Source: Diplonema papillatum
Taxonomy: Eukaryota; Euglenozoa; Diplonemea; Diplonemida; Diplonemidae
Reading direction: 5' to 3'
Length of the DNA: 64,000 nucleotides
Assembly (NCBI GenBank): GCA_030068145.1
Contig: JAPJBO010000428.1
Coordinates: forward strand, 122,243-186,242
Shown here: positions 9,984-20,517 of the stretch, piece by piece
Numbering within the stretch: position 1 is the stretch's first letter
Layout of the letters: the number at the start of each line of letters is the position of its first letter
Position numbers and translations under genes: made by a program
The notes under the pieces: model-generated
What the model was told of the DNA's origin: nothing
The model's input: the letters and a program-made list of their open reading frames with translations, nothing else
Database searches by the model: none

Positions 9984-10565
9984 CTAGGCCAGTGCTGGCT
10001 GCAAACGTGCAATCGTTTGCGCAAACGTTTGCGTTTGCGTTTGCAGATCTCTGGCAGACGCCGTTTGCAAACGTTTGCAAACGGCAACAGTGCACTGCAA
10101 GGCTAGCAACATGCGAGTGATATCGACGTGGGCAAGTGACATTTATGCTGTCGTAAGTGGTGGCAGTGGTATTGGGATGTCGACAAACCTCAAAGGAAAA
10201 GGCCTTGTTTCTGTGGCACCCCTTCGGACTTCTGCTGCGGAGGATTTATCACAGGCGTTCCCTCCACGAAGCCGCCACCGCTCTCAGCCCGCAGTGGAAA
10301 ACGGAGATCGACACCAACGCGACAGAGGGATTGGCGAAGGTCCTTGCTTCTTTCCGGACGACACGGTCAGCTCTGTGCATTGGCTGAGCACTCCGACTGC
10401 CTCACCGTACCAGGGACTAGCTTTGAAAGTAGCAAACAGCCGAGACTCTCCGCCGTATAAACCCTGTAAAACCGTAATGACGTTTGCAAACGTTTGCAAC
10501 GTTTGCACTGCAAACTTTTTATTGGTGCAAACGCGTTTGCAGCCGTTTGCAGCCCCTGGGCTGAG
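9984..10565. mobile_element. Candidate non-autonomous element with GTTTGC subterminal repeats
   Basis: Two clusters of the motif GTTTGC/GCAAAC lie at about 10000-10085 and 10480-10553. Both contain the 12-bp palindrome core CGTTTGCAAACG or near copies. The outer ends are inverted with respect to each other: GGCTGCAAACG at the left and CGTTTGCAGCCCC at the right. Dense subterminal motif copies inside inverted ends are typical of some cut-and-paste DNA transposons (for example hAT), in which they bind transposase. I found no matching target-site duplication and no transposase frame, so the call is tentative. Confidence 0.4.
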
Positions 10566-10638
10566 TTAGCGGTTTTTGAGGGTGGCCCATGGGGCCTTTG
10601 TTTGCTGATAAAATGAGCACCATTACTAGTGGCATTAG

Positions 10639-13600
10639 CTGGGGGGAGTTTTTCTTTCTGGTGCCGCCACGGCTGACGACCAGGCACCCGCGGTGCCTGG
10701 TAGGAACGGATGGTCCGACGCGGCGGAACTGCACCATGCGCGTACCGGTGACACACCGCCACCACCGACCTTTACCAGCGCCCGGACGACAGGCACGAGG
10801 ATCGACCGCATACTCCTCAACCGAATAACGACGGGAGCTTTCCGTCAATGCGTCACCACCGCGGTGAACGTACCGGGACACCGGCTCGTGACAATGACCC
10901 TGGACATTGCGGCGCTGCGCCAAATCGTGTGGCGATTTAAAGTACCGCGGGAAATCCCTACCGAGGGGGGACCCAAGTGGGGCCTCTCGGACACAGAAGC
11001 TAACAGGGAAGCCGTACAGAGACTGACCAACTCCGATTTCGCAGAACGGCTGGCAGCACAGCGAGTGGAAGAGGCCTGGCTCGAGTGGTCACGAGTCAGT
11101 GAGCAGTACTTGCAGGATGCCTTCGGAATCCCTGCGGAAGAAAGGGGAAGGAGTACCGGCCGGGGGATAAAGACGTCGCCTAAGAGAGTCTGTATCACGG
11201 CAAGCACTGCGAGCGACGGGTCGGGGGCGGCGAACAGCAGACAGCTACGGCTCCGGAAGGCCATCCACAGGATGGAACGCATCTGCAGCTACCTTGCGCA
11301 GCGACGCGGGCCGGAGGCAGTTCCGCATGAAGTATCCCGTTGCTGGCAGAACAGCAGACGGCTGGCACAGGCGTGCATGAAAGGTGGCCAAGGGACAGAA
11401 GGATTCCCGGATCATGAGGAGGCGAAGCAGCTTCTCACGGCATTGCGGGAAGAGACGAGTAGGCTCGGAAGGGAAGGATCGGCGGCCAGGTTTACGAAGT
11501 ACCGAGACAAGCTGAACGAGAGGGCCGATGCGAGCAGACGATGTCTGACAACCATCTGCGCCGGACGCGCTGAGCCGTCGGGGGTGTTGCGAACGGGGGC
11601 GGGAGTGACTGCAAATGTTGACGAGATGGACGAGGCGCTGAACACTGCGTGGGACCCTATCCTGCGTAAGTACAAGGACGGGCCAGAGCCGGAGTACGAG
11701 CCGTTTCGGGATCGGTTCCAGGATCACATCGGCCCACACTTGATGGAAGCCGGAACAATCACGGGGGAGGAGCTGCGAATTCTGCTGAGGAAGAAGCCGA
11801 AGAAAAGCGCGTCAGGGGTGGATGGCTGGCGCATGGCTGAACTGCGGGAGTTGCCGCTCCCCCTGCTGAATGCACTTGCAGACGTCATGAACCTGGTCGA
11901 AGCGACTGGGGACTGGCCGGCAAGCATGACAACTGCGCTGGTGTCGATGGTGCCGAAAGATGAGAGCCAAGACCCGCTGCACACGAGGCCGATAACCGTC
12001 ACATCCGCCGTGTACCGCTTGTGGGCCTGCCGCAGGCTTGCGGACATTGTCCTGTGGCAGGAGGGGTGGATCGAAGAAGGACAGAAAGGCTTTCGGCCGG
12101 GCCACCGGATCGAGGACGTCTTGATGGAGATAGGGCTCGAGGTGGAGGACGCCTTGCTGGACGGAGAGCCGCTCTACGGAGTGGCGCTGGACTTCCGGAA
12201 GTGTTTCGACATGGTCCCGCGAGAGGTAGTGCTACGCCTGGCTGAGGACTTAGGACTGCACGGTCGGGTTCTCAAGCCGCTGAGGGCGATTTACAGTCTG
12301 CTCGCAAGACGCTTCAAGTTGCCGCTAGGGGTGGGCAGGGAGTTTAGTGTGACCAACGGTATCCTTCAAGGGTGCCCTGTGTCCGTCATACTCATCAATG
12401 CCCTGCTGTCGGTAGTGATGAAAGCGGTCAAAAAAGAAGCTGAGGGTGTGAGTCCTAAGTCGTACGCGGATGATGCCACACTACTGTCCAGGCTGTCGGA
12501 GGCCGCACTGCAAAAGGGAGTCGACATTGTTGACGAGTTCTGCACACTCACCGGAATGCAGCTAAACCTCGAGAAGACCATCGCATTCTCGACGAGGCAG
12601 AGGCACCAGTCGACGCTCAGACTCCGAAGCGGAAATGCGCTGCTGCGATTTAGCAAGTCCGTCACGTGTCTGGGGGCCCTAGTCTCAACGGCGAAGAACA
12701 GAAAGGAGAGGTCCGACTCTAAGAGGGTAGAGAGGGCGGCGGCCCTAGCGGAGGGCCTCCGCCACGCGCCATTCCGGTACGAAAAGCGGGTCCGTATTGT
12801 GCAGTCGAATGTGTTGCCGGCAGCGCTATCGGGCTGCTCCTTCGCGCCGGTGTCAAAGGTGGCGATGAAGCGGTTGACGACGTCGGTGATGGGTCTGATC
12901 TGGGGTGGAGCAAACCCGAAGCGCGCGAGAGAAATGGTCCTGAACTTCCAGGAGAAGGGCCACCTGACGGACCCCGGTACGTGTTTAGCGTACCGGGTGA
13001 CGACGGCGTTCTACGCGGCGTGCGAGAGGCTGCCGCGACTGCTACCTCTGATGGAGAGTATCCGGGGGCGGTACGCCGAGGGGGACCAACCCCTCGGCCC
13101 AGTCGGGCTGGCGATGAGGAGCATGGAGGAGTGTGGACACATATGGGAGCCTGGGCCCCTATCTCGCACGCTACGACGGAATGGTGCAGTGTTCGACCCG
13201 CTGGCCTCGTCGCCCTCGAAGAGGGGGCACGAAGTGAGGGCGGACCTGAGAACGAGGACGTGGGCCCGACTGATGGCGAGAAGGCCAGGATATCAGGGGC
13301 TGGAAAGAGCCGACTTGGAGCGCACGAATGCGTTCTGGAAGACGAGGGAATGTTCCGCGCACACGGCGAAGCTAATTCGAGTTGCGATTGCGGGGGGTGT
13401 GAACACGGCGGAGTTCACGTCGCGGATGAGGCAGGCTGGAGCTGAGCCGCAGGCGCCCAGCTGCAAGCACTGTGGGAGCGGCGTGATGGAGAACGAACAG
13501 CATATCTACTGGGACTGCGACGCATACTCACACATTCGCCGGCGGGAAGCACACGCCGGGCTGATGGCGGCCAACCGAACCGAGTGGCCCCGATGCACGC

Positions 13601-15138
13601 TGGAACATGGTGTGGTTGTACCGGGGAACGCCCACTTATCGAGGCGGCTCCAGGAGATGATGGCTGAAATCCTTACGGAACGTGCAGGGCTCGAAGCACG
13701 TGGCTGGGTAGCCAGGAACCCCACGACCCCCTGGTCGAGAGCGGATGCGATGCCTGCCGAGAAATTTGACCACCCCTTTGCGCGGATTGCCCCGGCATGG
13801 ACGTGGGAGCGAAACAAGACCTGGGGACTACCGACGTTTTATGCGTTGGTAGCGTGGCTGTCTGACATGCAGTGGACCGAGAGCGGGCAGGCGTCAATGC
13901 TAGAGCTTGCGATCGACTTTGAACTCTTCTCGGGCCTCAGCATGCCGCTGCACGGGAATGCGCCGAAGGGGGTGAGAGAACGGGGAAACGTCCTGCGCTG
14001 CATGATGAGCGCGTTGGACAAGCTGGCGGCACAGCAAGGGCTGGGAAGCTGCATGAGAGGGGAGAGGGTGTGCCCGACGACGTCGCTGTCGTTCATGGGC
14101 ATCTCGGGGATATCGGGTGTACGGCCCAGGCCACGCTTTCGCGAGGCACACACGGGGACGATACTTGAGGAACAAGTGAAAGGAAGCGATGTAGGGACGC
14201 AGTGCCCGGCGTACCCTGACTGGACGATCGGGAGAGCGGCGAGGTGGGCCCTGCCTGCCCCACCACAACTGCACCCAGACCCCGTGCATATGCCGGGTGT
14301 CGATATAGAGAAGGCACTCGTCACGTGCGCGACCCATCACAAAGGGAAGTGTGAGGCGTGCAGAGCACTCGTCCGAAGGGACGTGCCCACGGTAGAGATG
14401 TGCTGCCGGCACCATCACCACGCGAACGATGGGCAGCCGATCGCGGTGTGCACAGAGCACAGCACGACGAAGTGCGGCGAGTGCAAGACGGCGGCGGCGT
14501 GTTGCCGCAGCGGGCATCATGCCTGCCGCACGCATGGCAGAGGAACCTGCCAAGAGTGCAAGAGGCTCCCTACGCTGACGCAGAGGCGACCGGCGGCATG
14601 TTGCCGCCGCGGCCACCACCAGTCCAACGAACCGAACGTCCCGTCAACCCCCGGACGCAACAAGAAGAAGAGGCCCTCCTCACCCACCCAGGTGGGCGTA
14701 CAACGGGGAACGCCAGTTGGAAAGCGAGCGGCGCAAGCGCCGCCCGCGGCAACGAAAAAGGAGACGGCGACGACCGGACGGGCGACCAAAAGGCCGCCAC
14801 CAACGCCAGGAACCAGCGAACGACCAGCGCTGAAGAAAAGGGTGCTAGGCACCCCGAAGGAAGGCCCGATCGCCGGCCGCAAGCGGAAGAAGACGAAGGC
14901 GACCACCCCCGACTCAGGGGTGCATCGAAGGAAGAAGAAGGTACCGAGGGCAGGCAGCTCTCAGAAACGACCGGGGACCACGGGCACACCAACGCCCTCG
15001 AAAGTGAAAAACGGACACACGTGCCCGCCCTCGTACTCGCCGACTCAGTCTCTGGAATCGCAAGAAAGCCAAACCCCGCTAGCTCCACAAATGCTCGACC
15101 TTGACGACGCAATGGCAGGTGACGACGTCATCCGATAA
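10639..15138 (+). CDS. LINE polyprotein: APE endonuclease remnant, reverse transcriptase, zinc-binding tail
   Basis: The frame is open from the stop at 10636 and encodes about 1,499 residues; the true start is lost. Residues of about 1-90 hold the end of an exonuclease-endonuclease-phosphatase fold (TRIDRILLN, then GHRLV where SDH is usual). The reverse transcriptase lies at about 370-690, with VALDFRKCFD, the LQGCPVS motif and the catalytic YADD at about residue 609. A zf-RVT-like Cys/His motif (CKHC then H and C) begins at about residue 942. At about 1225-1330 there is a Cys/His-rich region with repeated C-x-x-C, CC and HH groups, then a lysine- and proline-rich tail of about 170 residues. 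The product should carry out target-primed reverse transcription. The Cys/His repeats and basic tail probably bind nucleic acid and are unusual in LINE proteins I know. I do not assign a clade. Confidence 0.85.
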   Translation: MGGVFLSGAATADDQAPAVPGRNGWSDAAELHHARTGDTPPPPTFTSARTTGTRIDRILLNRITTGAFRQCVTTAVNVPGHRLVTMTLDIAALRQIVWRFKVPREIPTEGGPKWGLSDTEANREAVQRLTNSDFAERLAAQRVEEAWLEWSRVSEQYLQDAFGIPAEERGRSTGRGIKTSPKRVCITASTASDGSGAANSRQLRLRKAIHRMERICSYLAQRRGPEAVPHEVSRCWQNSRRLAQACMKGGQGTEGFPDHEEAKQLLTALREETSRLGREGSAARFTKYRDKLNERADASRRCLTTICAGRAEPSGVLRTGAGVTANVDEMDEALNTAWDPILRKYKDGPEPEYEPFRDRFQDHIGPHLMEAGTITGEELRILLRKKPKKSASGVDGWRMAELRELPLPLLNALADVMNLVEATGDWPASMTTALVSMVPKDESQDPLHTRPITVTSAVYRLWACRRLADIVLWQEGWIEEGQKGFRPGHRIEDVLMEIGLEVEDALLDGEPLYGVALDFRKCFDMVPREVVLRLAEDLGLHGRVLKPLRAIYSLLARRFKLPLGVGREFSVTNGILQGCPVSVILINALLSVVMKAVKKEAEGVSPKSYADDATLLSRLSEAALQKGVDIVDEFCTLTGMQLNLEKTIAFSTRQRHQSTLRLRSGNALLRFSKSVTCLGALVSTAKNRKERSDSKRVERAAALAEGLRHAPFRYEKRVRIVQSNVLPAALSGCSFAPVSKVAMKRLTTSVMGLIWGGANPKRAREMVLNFQEKGHLTDPGTCLAYRVTTAFYAACERLPRLLPLMESIRGRYAEGDQPLGPVGLAMRSMEECGHIWEPGPLSRTLRRNGAVFDPLASSPSKRGHEVRADLRTRTWARLMARRPGYQGLERADLERTNAFWKTRECSAHTAKLIRVAIAGGVNTAEFTSRMRQAGAEPQAPSCKHCGSGVMENEQHIYWDCDAYSHIRRREAHAGLMAANRTEWPRCTLEHGVVVPGNAHLSRRLQEMMAEILTERAGLEARGWVARNPTTPWSRADAMPAEKFDHPFARIAPAWTWERNKTWGLPTFYALVAWLSDMQWTESGQASMLELAIDFELFSGLSMPLHGNAPKGVRERGNVLRCMMSALDKLAAQQGLGSCMRGERVCPTTSLSFMGISGISGVRPRPRFREAHTGTILEEQVKGSDVGTQCPAYPDWTIGRAARWALPAPPQLHPDPVHMPGVDIEKALVTCATHHKGKCEACRALVRRDVPTVEMCCRHHHHANDGQPIAVCTEHSTTKCGECKTAAACCRSGHHACRTHGRGTCQECKRLPTLTQRRPAACCRRGHHQSNEPNVPSTPGRNKKKRPSSPTQVGVQRGTPVGKRAAQAPPAATKKETATTGRATKRPPPTPGTSERPALKKRVLGTPKEGPIAGRKRKKTKATTPDSGVHRRKKKVPRAGSSQKRPGTTGTPTPSKVKNGHTCPPSYSPTQSLESQESQTPLAPQMLDLDDAMAGDDVIR

Positions 15139-15201
15139 CCTGACTTTCAAGGCAGTGCATGCTAATCCATGTGGTTCATGTACTTAAAAGAACTCAATGC
15201 T
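10639..15201 (+). mobile_element. Non-LTR retrotransposon (LINE), 5'-truncated within the endonuclease
   Basis: One uninterrupted frame (10639-15138) followed by a 63-bp 3' tail that is found in at least four other places in the window. The 5' end lies inside an APE-type endonuclease, of which only the last strand remains, so the copy is 5'-truncated by about one domain plus anything upstream. There is no poly(A); the tail ends at CAATGCT followed by CAAC. The lack of any stop or frameshift over 4.5 kb suggests a recent insertion. Confidence 0.85.
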
Positions 15202-15571
15202 CAACTTGTAGAACGTGGGGGGCTCAAGACTACACTCCATGAAGGAATGTACTTGGTGTCGGTCACGAACAGTCCCGGACATGGCTAGCCATAACCCATA
15301 ACGAAAGCGTGCACTAAATATACAACCCGTAACCACATAGCCCTTTCTTGCTCTAAGAGAACCCATTGACCCTAAAACCCCGGAATTTCAAGCGAACTTT
15401 AACTCTAAAAAGGAGGAAGGGCCCGGCAGAAACAAGGAACTCAACAGGTCGACGAGGGTGACAGCGTTCTCAGCTCTGGCAGCAAGCAGATTGAAGTCAG
15501 CGAGTCTCGATCTTGATTTTCAGATTTCTCACTTATATACAGCTGACCTCGTTCTGCCGTGCAGTGTGGGG
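15202..15571. other. Gene-free stretch
   Basis: Nothing recognisable was found apart from the flank of the LINE insertion. Confidence 0.4.
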
Positions 15572-16300
15572 TCCCGTCTGCCCGCTGATATTTGCCAACC
15601 TCTTTCTCCTGCTGCCCCCATGAACCCCACTGCTGAGGCACAGTGCGGTTCATGGGAAAGGGGTGACTCCGTCCGATATTATTTATCGCCCACCCAACTC
15701 GCCAGGCAAAAGTGAAAGTGGGAGGACCTTGAAGAGGATCGATGTCCTCCCTTTGACTTGCTGGGCCGCGCGTCAAAATAGATGACAATTGGTGGGGTGC
15801 ATCCTGTCTGCTCGCCGAAATTGGGTTGACGACCTTTTTTGCCAACTTCTTTCCTACTGCCCCACTGTCCCAATGCTGAGGCACAGTGCAGTTCGTGGGG
15901 GAAAATGTTAGTTTAATGTTTAGGCAGATGCTGTCTAACTCGTCTCTCTCTCTCTCTCTCTCTAATGTTTAGGCAGAGCACTGCCTCTCATGCATGGTTG
16001 ATGCTAGCATCAAGTCTTCTTCGAGGAAGATGGTGTCTAGGAAAGGGATGCAAAAAAAAGGGGAGTGCACGGCTCCCAAAGTGGGGTATGAAACTTTTTA
16101 GGGACTAGCCCCCTGTTTTTTCACCGCGGTGTTGTGTGCAACCTCGGGGAGGGGACTCCGTCCGGATTGCCCACCCAACCCGCTAGGCAAAAGTGAAATG
16201 GAGGGACCATTTTCTAGTCCTTGAAGGGGATCGATAAGCTCCTCCCTTGACATGCTGGCCACGAGTCGAAATTGATGGCAAATTGGTGGGGTGTACAGTA
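15572..16300 (+). repeat. Two interleaved duplicated modules with a TC tract
   Basis: Module X (15572-15656) recurs at about 15803-15898 (shared GCTGAGGCACAGTGC and GCCAACTTCTTTC-like blocks). Module Y (15657-15807) recurs at 16144-16300 (shared GACTCCGTCCG, CAGGCAAAAGTGAAA-like and ATTGGTGGGGTG blocks). Between them lies a (TC)n tract at 15942-15963, flanked on both sides by TAATGTTTAGGCAGA. This is a locally duplicated, non-coding repeat block. Confidence 0.6.
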
Positions 16301-16332
16301 TTCGCAGCCGCACACAGCAAATCCAGTAGTTG

Positions 16333-16390
16333 TAAATTTGTTGCATTAGTGTGATTGTCAGGCCTTCGACTACCCTGAGCAACGCACTAT
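16333..16390 (+). repeat. Single copy of the 22-mer and right flank seen at 7259-7317
   Basis: Contains the same 22 bases as 6835-6856 and 7259-7280, followed by the same 35-base right flank (ATTGTCAGGCCTTCGACTAC and onward) as 7281-7317. It lacks the GC-rich insert and so serves as an empty-site comparison. Confidence 0.6.
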
Positions 16391-17494
16391 ATACAATCCA
16401 GTAAATCTGGATGCGCGTAAACTGTCCTTTGTGCGGCGCATCTGTATCAGAAACCTGTTTTTCTGACGCAGACTTCACTCCGAAAACAGCTGGTATCTAA
16501 GTACAAAACGGCCTTGCAGTCGCAGTTTTTCTAAAAGCTCTGACGGTGTGCATTACCTGAGTAAAAGGAAAACCGAAAGCCGAGAATATCTTGCTGGACT
16601 TTTCCGCTCTCCCACGATCCCACCCGACCCTGCAACTTTAACACTAGTCCCACTGACTTGAATCCGCGTGGGACTACTCTGCCGCGTCTCAGACGTTATT
16701 CAGCACACATGAACCTCCAGCGACCCGTTTCCACGGTAGACGCGATTGGTACCTCTCTGCACTCCAACTCGTCTCTCTCTCCCTCTCTTTTTATGTATGT
16801 TGGCACTCAACCTCGGCTTCCTTCGGTCTGGTTTCAGGAGAGGTGAGCTTGCTCCTTTGAGTTGCTTTGGTGCTCTTGACGCTGCTCTGTAGTAGCCTCC
16901 AGCGAACGGAGACATATTGATAGCAGAACCACCGCCCAAAGGAAGGATAGCAGGAAACATCGAAAAACACCAGACTGCACATCAACTCCGGTTGATTGTC
17001 GGCAACACAACACACGAGGGAAGAGGAGATGAGAAGAAGAAGAGCGAGCCCGAAGCTCGCGTGGGTGAGCGGTTCTTCGCCGGCTGATAGACTGAATGAA
17101 GATTGACTGTGATAGACAGGGCTTGCGCTCCGTTTTCGACCTCAGAGAAAATACGTGTGGTCCCCATGTGGGCGCTCAAGGTTCGAGGGGAAAAGAACCT
17201 TTCCCCCTATGTGCACTCGCCCTACGTGGACTTGGCGACACCTGGGCTCCTCTGCATGTTGACCAGCCACACGCGTGGGGAAAAAATCGATCAAAATCTA
17301 CGCTTGTGGTACCTGTTGATCCACACGTGGAAGCACACGTGGAGCGTAAACCCTGGTTATAGACAGCAGCGGCAGGTCGATGCATTTTCCAGGAAACAGG
17401 AGTGGACTGCTCAAAAAAGCATGGGTAACCGAACTCAGTCGCCTGCACTGAGGCCATTTTCGAGAATTCTGTTCACGATTTGATCAGAAGGCTT
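16391..17494. other. Gene-free stretch with a TC tract and an exon-like fragment
   Basis: A TC-rich run lies at 16771-16790. At about 17040-17060 the bases AGCCCGAAGCTCGCGTGGG resemble a part of the exon at 18290-18320. Otherwise no gene is recognisable. Confidence 0.4.
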
Positions 17495-17540
17495 GGCAGC
17501 CGACCAGAAAGCGCGCCAGAAGCTAGCGTGGGTGAGTAGG
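17495..17540 (+). pseudogene. Fragment duplicated from the 17860-18968 exon
   Basis: The bases CGACCAGAAAGCGCGCCAGA and the following AGCTAGCGTGGG match the downstream exon at 18287-18320 (encoding ADQKARQKLAWA) with few changes. They are followed here by GTGAGTAG, a splice-donor-like sequence. It is a short duplicated exon piece, or the remnant of a paralogous exon. Confidence 0.45.
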
Positions 17541-17609
17541 TCCATCAGACTACAAATGTTGAGGTAGTTCGAATAGCAGAATATCTGTAGCGATGGCCTG
17601 TATTTGTCA

Positions 17610-17765
17610 CTAGGTGACCAAGGCAGACTCTAGTCGCCTGTGCTAGCCTGTGATCAACTGCTGGTAGACTGTGATAGACAACAGTCGCCGGTAATAGCCT
17701 GCGATAGCATGTGTTAGCCTGTGATTAACTGCCAGTAAACTGTGATAGACCGTAATCGCCTAGGG
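17610..17765 (+). repeat. Minisatellite, about 66-bp unit
   Basis: Two and a half degenerate units built around CTGTGATAGAC, AGTCGCC and TAGCCTGTGAT. One further related piece lies at about 17105. Confidence 0.55.
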
Positions 17766-17859
17766 CTCGTATGAAACTTGCCCTACTATTACAGCAAACC
17801 ACCCGAAGGCTCGTTTCCCCAGTCATTACCAAGCGAGAAGAAAAGAAAGAACGAAAACC

Positions 17860-18968
17860 ATGGTAGTGCCCGCAACAACGACGCGGCAGCGCTCGCCGTC
17901 GTCGGCCGTGAACCCCAGCAGCAGCAGCAGCAGGCGTTGTGCCTCGTCAGAAGCGGTGAACATGTTTGCCCGGCGGCCCGTCCGCGGTGGGGGCGGGTCG
18001 CCTCCGCCGTACGACATGGGCCCTGCCCAGCCTCACAACGAGGGCATCTGGCACACGTCGAAGCGCCTCCTCTTGCCGTCCGACCGAGCGACGCCGGCCG
18101 ACAACAGGCCGCAGTGCAGGGCGCCGCGCAAGGGATCCGGCTCCCGCGACGCGGCCGGCGACTGGCGCGCCGACTTGGCGAGGGCTGTCGCCGCGAAGCG
18201 GGACCGCGAGCTGGCTGACAAACGGCAGCTCCGCGACCACTGCCAGCGCAGGGCGCACGAAGACAGCCGCGCAGCGCAGTGCGAAGCCGACCAGAAAGCC
18301 CGCCAGAAGCTCGCGTGGGCCGCCGAACTGGCCGTCCAGCTGCAGCAGAAGAAGGATCGAACCGCCGTAACGCCACGCGCAACCACCACCAGACCCAGCG
18401 AGGGGGGAGCCCACCCGGCGCCGCACCCCCTGCAGTTCCAGGCAGTTGACTTCCGGGGGCAGCCGCGGCCCGCCGAGAAGAAGAAGACGCTCAAACCCCC
18501 CGAAACGCACCTCGAGCACACCGCGGCGCCGCTGATGGCCCCGACGTCGCCGTGCGCCACCAACCGTCGCCGGCACCTGCCCCCTTCCCCTGGAAACGAG
18601 TGGTACGGCTGCGCACGCCCACGCCTCCCTGGCCAGGGCTCGCCTGCCGCCCGCGACCCGCCGCACGCCGTGAGCCGTTGCCACGTCAGGACTGTGTCGG
18701 CGGCTCCGTTCGACACGACGTTCGCGAACCCCCTGTACCCGTCGACGGAGGCTCTTGGCGAAAGGAACAAGTTCGCGCATCCCGTGAAGAGGCGGTGCTC
18801 GCACACGCAGGACCAGCGCTTCGAGTCGCGCCAGAAGATTGAATCTTGCGAGTTCGCAGCGCCGAGACACAGCCATAGACAGCCGCAGCGGCCCAGCACC
18901 GCTGCTTCCCCGATAGCATGCGGCAGGCGGTCGTTGTCTACTGACACTGCCAGATCAACCCGGCCTTG
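17860..18968 (+). CDS. Unidentified host protein, first exon
   Basis: The ATG at 17860 stands in a good eukaryotic context (AAAACCATGG). The GC-rich frame encodes about 370 residues with a Ser/Arg-rich start. A predicted coiled coil rich in Ala, Arg, Asp and Lys spans about residues 100-170 (for example AAKRDRELADKRQ and ADQKARQKLAWAAEL). A Pro/His/Arg-rich region follows to the end. The frame appears to stop at TGGTGA, but that same sequence is a near-consensus splice donor (TG|GTGAGT at 18969). The coding part therefore probably continues in an exon I cannot place. There is no membrane segment and no recognised family. Part of the exon is duplicated upstream at 17495-17540. Confidence 0.55.
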
Positions 18969-20517
18969 GTGAGTGCGGCGGACAGATTAGATACATTTGT
19001 TGATAAAAGTGAGGCAACCTTTTGTTGTTGTTTTGTTGTGGTGCAGATTCTATCCCCGACATACTTGTTGGACCGGACCCCCAGGTTGCTCAGGCGCATT
19101 CTCAGTAGACTTTTTGGCCCGTTTCAGTTTGACGGTTCTCTGGTCGTGCTACAGTCGCCCGTGTGGCCGCAGCTTCATTCCGCAGCGCCTTCACCATCCC
19201 CACTACTCCTAGCTTTTGTCGTGGAAAAAGAACAGCTCGCTCGCGCTTCGCAAAGAGATTGCTTCCCAGTAGCTGCCGGGTACCTAAACTAGATTTTGCT
19301 TGTGCGTGCCTGCGCGCATAATGTGCCTGCATTTGAGGCACTAACTCTACCCTCTGTGTCTTTCGTTGACAGGACACAGCCTACCGACTTTTTTCCCCCC
19401 CTTTTACCCCTTCCATTAAATCGTTGCTTATCAAAGCACCGAGCCTTTCTCCTTGTAATTTCTTGTTATAGAGCTTCGTGTACACAGAGAATGATAAGAG
19501 TTGTTGACTCGGCTTGCTCTTTTGCTAGTTCGTTTTGCTGTTTTCCTCATCTTTATTGGCGAGAATTTGCCCGAGATTTGCGGCGTCAGGGCTCTCTTCA
19601 GCCCATTTGAGAGCATGACTTTGTTCAGCGACGACTGACAAAATACCTGGCAAGTGACATGACGCGACACATAGGAAATGAAATGAGAGCGCGCTCTAAA
19701 AAAAGTCGAGTAGTCGGCAGTAGGCAACAAAGATACACACACACAAGCACACGCACTGCCGCTACCGCAGATACGACACGCTACCAGTATGCGATACATA
19801 AGAACCCTGCACGACAAAGGTTGATGGTGGTGGTTCACCCGGAGACTTTGAAACCCCGGATCTCAAAGCGAACTTACACTCTAACCACAAGAGAGCACCT
19901 AGCCCTGGGGAAGGCACTTCGCCGCCAGTTACCAAAGTGCCTGCCAGCTCCGTTCGAGCTGCTGCTACGTGTTTCACTTGCCATGACGGGAGTTTAATGC
20001 ATCCGAGGTGCAACAATACGTCAAATGCACACACGAGGATATGAAGTGTCTCCAAAATCTAACACCAATCTCCACGCACAACAGGCAGTCCGTTGTCACC
20101 GGATTTTTCTCTCCCCTCCCGCCCCCCCTTTTCCTCCCTCTGCTTTTCAGAAAGCATCCGCCGAACGAATTCCTGCACTTCCTCTTTCAAAAAAGAAGCA
20201 CGTACACACAACCAATCCCTCCAGGGGACACGTCACGGACACACCCTCTCCTGCTAGTGGACGAATCGAGAGACAAGACGCAAGCAACGTAGATACACCG
20301 ACGATCGCACATCTCCCCTCCAACGTTTCTCGTACGTAAAGCCTCCTTAGCTTTTTTTTGCTTTTTCTTTTTTCTTCTCCGGCCGGAGCAACTCTTCTTA
20401 ACACTCCTTTCCCCCCATATTCAGCGACAGCCGGTTGCACGGGGGTTCTTTTTCTTTTTTTCCGGTCGGCACCTGTTGGGGAAAGCACAGCAACACACGA
20501 CAACGGAAGTGAGCAGA
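18969..20517. other. Probable intron and intergenic or 5' UTR sequence
   Basis: Begins with GTGAGT after the exon at 17860-18968. Several acceptor-like pyrimidine tracts ending in CAG occur (for example at about 19046 and 19372), but none opens a convincing exon. The pyrimidine-rich end (20340-20470) directly precedes the PUF start codon and may hold its promoter or 5' UTR. Confidence 0.35.

Noticed and set aside
14358..15104. A 248-residue frame in the second phase of the LINE tail
   Set aside because: Overlaps the lysine/proline-rich tail of the LINE protein. No independent domain, and openness is explained by composition.
19296..19610. Second exon of the gene at 17860-18968, joined at the acceptor near 19372
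   Set aside because: The phase fits, but the encoded sequence is Cys/Phe/Leu-rich with no resemblance to the first exon's style; I could not support it.
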